64,000 nt of DNA from Phycisphaerae bacterium (GTDB lineage: Bacteria; Planctomycetota; Phycisphaerae; UBA1845; JAFGLZ01): positions 83,250 to 147,249 of the forward strand of contig JAFGLZ010000241.1 in NCBI GenBank assembly GCA_016927755.1, given 5' to 3'. Both the position numbers and the translations under genes were made by a program. The notes beneath the pieces were generated by a model, which was given only the letters and a program-made list of their open reading frames with translations, was not told the DNA's origin and did not search any database. The number at the start of each line of letters is the position of its first letter. Position 1 is the stretch's first letter. This document shows, in pieces, positions 62,705-64,000 of this stretch.

Positions 62705-63685
62705 TCAATCCGACTGGTCTGCCCGGGGCGCTTGTACCATCAACGCATCCAACGTGTCGCGGAGTCGTGTGGCCCAATCGCGTCGGAGTTGGACAAGCCG
62801 GTGATTCGTTGCGGGCCCATCGCGCCACTGGTTGGTGCCGTTCTTGAAGATATGGTTGTGACCGCCAGTGTGAACCTTCCAGAAGTCAGCCTTGTCGCGG
62901 ACGGCGAACAGCACGCAGATCGGATCCCAGCTCGCCCGCGTCTTCTTTCGCCCCAGATACAGCTCGTACGCCCGTCGTACCGGGTTGTCCGCCGGTGTCT
63001 CCTTCAACCGGCTCCCCGTGTGAATGTCGTCGCCCAAACCGCTGAAGTAAATCGGTCCGGGCCAGTCCCTGATCGCGATCACCGCCGACGACGGATCCGG
63101 TTTGAAGTTCCCGAATACGGCCGGATCCAAGTGCTCCGGATAGCGCCCACCCATGCACACCCAGCGCGCCGCCTTCCGTTGCACCAGCGCGCGGCCGTCC
63201 AGCGGACTGATCGCGTCCGGTGTGCTCGCCAGCAGATCGCGGAGGTTGGTCAGATATCCGACGGTCACGATCACGACGGCGCCGTCGTCCTGAGCGGCCA
63301 GCACCCGCCGATACACCTCTACGGCATCCGGCGCGTCGTCGTTGGATCTCAGGCGGGTTGGGAACCGCTCGGCGATCTGCCTGGCATATCGCGATCCGCG
63401 GCCCCCCGTATCGGCCCACGCCGTCTTGGGCGCGCCGATCGGCAGGCCCGCGCGGCCGTAGTACCGGTTGATCGCCTCGACGCAGGGCGCCGACCACGGA
63501 AACCGCGAACTGACCACCGTCGCCAGGATCTCCGCCTCGCCCCGATCCGCCAGCGCGTGCAGGACCGCCAGCCCGCCCGCGTCGTCGCAGTCCGTGTCCA
63601 TATCGGTGTCGAAGATGATCCTCACCCGCGCGAGGGGTGGCGCGGGAAGGCAGAGCATGAACGCCAAGGGCAGGGCCAGCCGCAT
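62705..63685 (-). CDS. Secreted nucleoside hydrolase-like protein
   Basis: This 326-residue protein has a signal peptide (LALPLAFMLCLPAPPLA). IIFDTDMDTDCDDAGGLAVL is the DxDxxxDD calcium-binding motif of inosine-uridine hydrolases. VIVTVGYLTNLRDLL is the second typical strand. The family splits nucleosides to ribose and base. GAGAGGT precedes ATG 63685. The enzyme may act in the periplasm. Confidence 0.85.
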   Translation of the reverse strand: MRLALPLAFMLCLPAPPLARVRIIFDTDMDTDCDDAGGLAVLHALADRGEAEILATVVSSRFPWSAPCVEAINRYYGRAGLPIGAPKTAWADTGGRGSRYARQIAERFPTRLRSNDDAPDAVEVYRRVLAAQDDGAVVIVTVGYLTNLRDLLASTPDAISPLDGRALVQRKAARWVCMGGRYPEHLDPAVFGNFKPDPSSAVIAIRDWPGPIYFSGLGDDIHTGSRLKETPADNPVRRAYELYLGRKKTRASWDPICVLFAVRDKADFWKVHTGGHNHIFKNGTNQWRDGPATNHRLVQLRRDWATRLRDTLDALMVQAPRADQSD

Positions 63686-63768
63686 GTTGGACCTCTCGTC
63701 CTGTAATTGCCGATCGACAAGACGTCTCGACTGTGCGCGAGACTCCCCGGGTTGTCAATCGCTTCGCT

Positions 63769-63798
63769 TTGCCAGACCAGATCGCCGTCTGGTATCCT
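63769..63798 (+). promoter_or_regulatory. Candidate promoter for the 63849 gene
   Basis: TTGCCA at 63769-63774 and TATCCT at 63793-63798 are separated by 18 bases. They match the sigma-70 boxes at five and four of six positions. The ATG at 63849 is about 45 bases from the likely start. Confidence 0.4.
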
Positions 63799-63848
63799 GG
63801 AGCCAAGCGGTAGGCAGAAGGAGTCGTCGAGTCCGGAGGCGAGCAGTC

Positions 63849-64000
63849 ATGAGGCAGCGCGAAGCGACTTCGATGGTCTTGGTCCTGTCCGGATTCGTCG
63901 CAACAACTCTGGGCGGCGCTGCACGGGCGGGTGAGGCCATCCAACCGAAGGCTGCCCCCTCGGATCTCGTGGCCAAGGCCCTGCGGGCGATGGACGGCGC
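63849..64000 (+). CDS. Secreted protein, N-terminus only
   Basis: The frame is open to the window end (50 full codons). It starts at an ATG with GGAGG 9 bases upstream. A signal peptide is visible (SMVLVLSGFVATTLGGAARA), then a mature start KAAPSDLVAKALRAMDG. Too little is present for a family call. Confidence 0.7.
   Translation, partial: MRQREATSMVLVLSGFVATTLGGAARAGEAIQPKAAPSDLVAKALRAMDG

Noticed and set aside
1..64000. CRISPR arrays, tRNA and rRNA genes
   Set aside because: No regularly spaced repeats, cloverleaf-like segments or rRNA landmarks were seen on reading both strands.

Overview
The window looks like chromosomal DNA of a GC-rich Planctomycetota bacterium. The reasons are: long secreted carbohydrate-active enzymes, several right-handed beta-helix proteins, a LamG/HzsA-like protein with two haem c motifs of the kind common in planctomycetes, many Gfo/Idh/MocA and twin-arginine-exported oxidoreductases, and many B12/radical-SAM proteins. 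No rRNA, tRNA or CRISPR array was seen.

Layout. 1-5.8 kb: a truncated ADP-heptose synthase-like gene, a 45-residue lipoprotein candidate, a class V aminotransferase, a URO-D-superfamily protein, a small membrane protein and a methyltransferase. 5.8-9.5 kb: a very large clan GH-A-like glycosidase and a DUF2442 protein. 9.5-21.3 kb: three tandem B12-binding radical SAM paralogues, three further radical SAM proteins (two of them a paralogous SPASM pair), a GT39-like membrane glycosyltransferase and a 2-hydroxyacid dehydrogenase homologue. Together these suggest biosynthesis of an unidentified lipid or surface product. 21.6-39.4 kb: a family 4 uracil-DNA glycosylase, then a pectin (rhamnogalacturonan)-type catabolic region: PL11-like lyase, beta-propeller glycosidase, aldo/keto reductase, glycosyltransferase, two Gfo/Idh/MocA oxidoreductases, beta-helix protein, GH88, cupin and GH106-like rhamnosidase. 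39.4-46.5 kb: HflC/HflK, a secreted beta-propeller protein, and a sugar ABC importer (binding protein and two permeases, no ATPase). 46.9-55 kb: the LamG/HzsA-like cytochrome, a HIT protein, a GH28-like protein, a RHH/PIN toxin-antitoxin pair and a beta-helix protein. 55.3-64 kb: an exported class II amidotransferase-like protein, a 4.8-kb island, a neutral-ceramidase-like protein, a nucleoside hydrolase and the start of a secreted protein.

The most unusual part is the island at about 56.1-60.9 kb. It lies between an 81-bp perfect direct repeat, whose first copy is the 3' end of the amidotransferase gene. It carries a truncated, frameshifted IS1380-type transposase and a two-gene cassette. 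The first gene encodes an HPr domain fused to a PTS EIIA domain. The second encodes an EIIA domain, a seven-repeat WD40 propeller and a C-terminal SIR2-like domain with its NAD-binding and catalytic motifs. No EI, EIIB or EIIC gene is present. The likeliest reading is a phosphorelay-linked sensor/effector with a predicted NAD-consuming output, possibly an antiphage or abortive-infection system. That function is an inference; the domain architecture is what the sequence shows.
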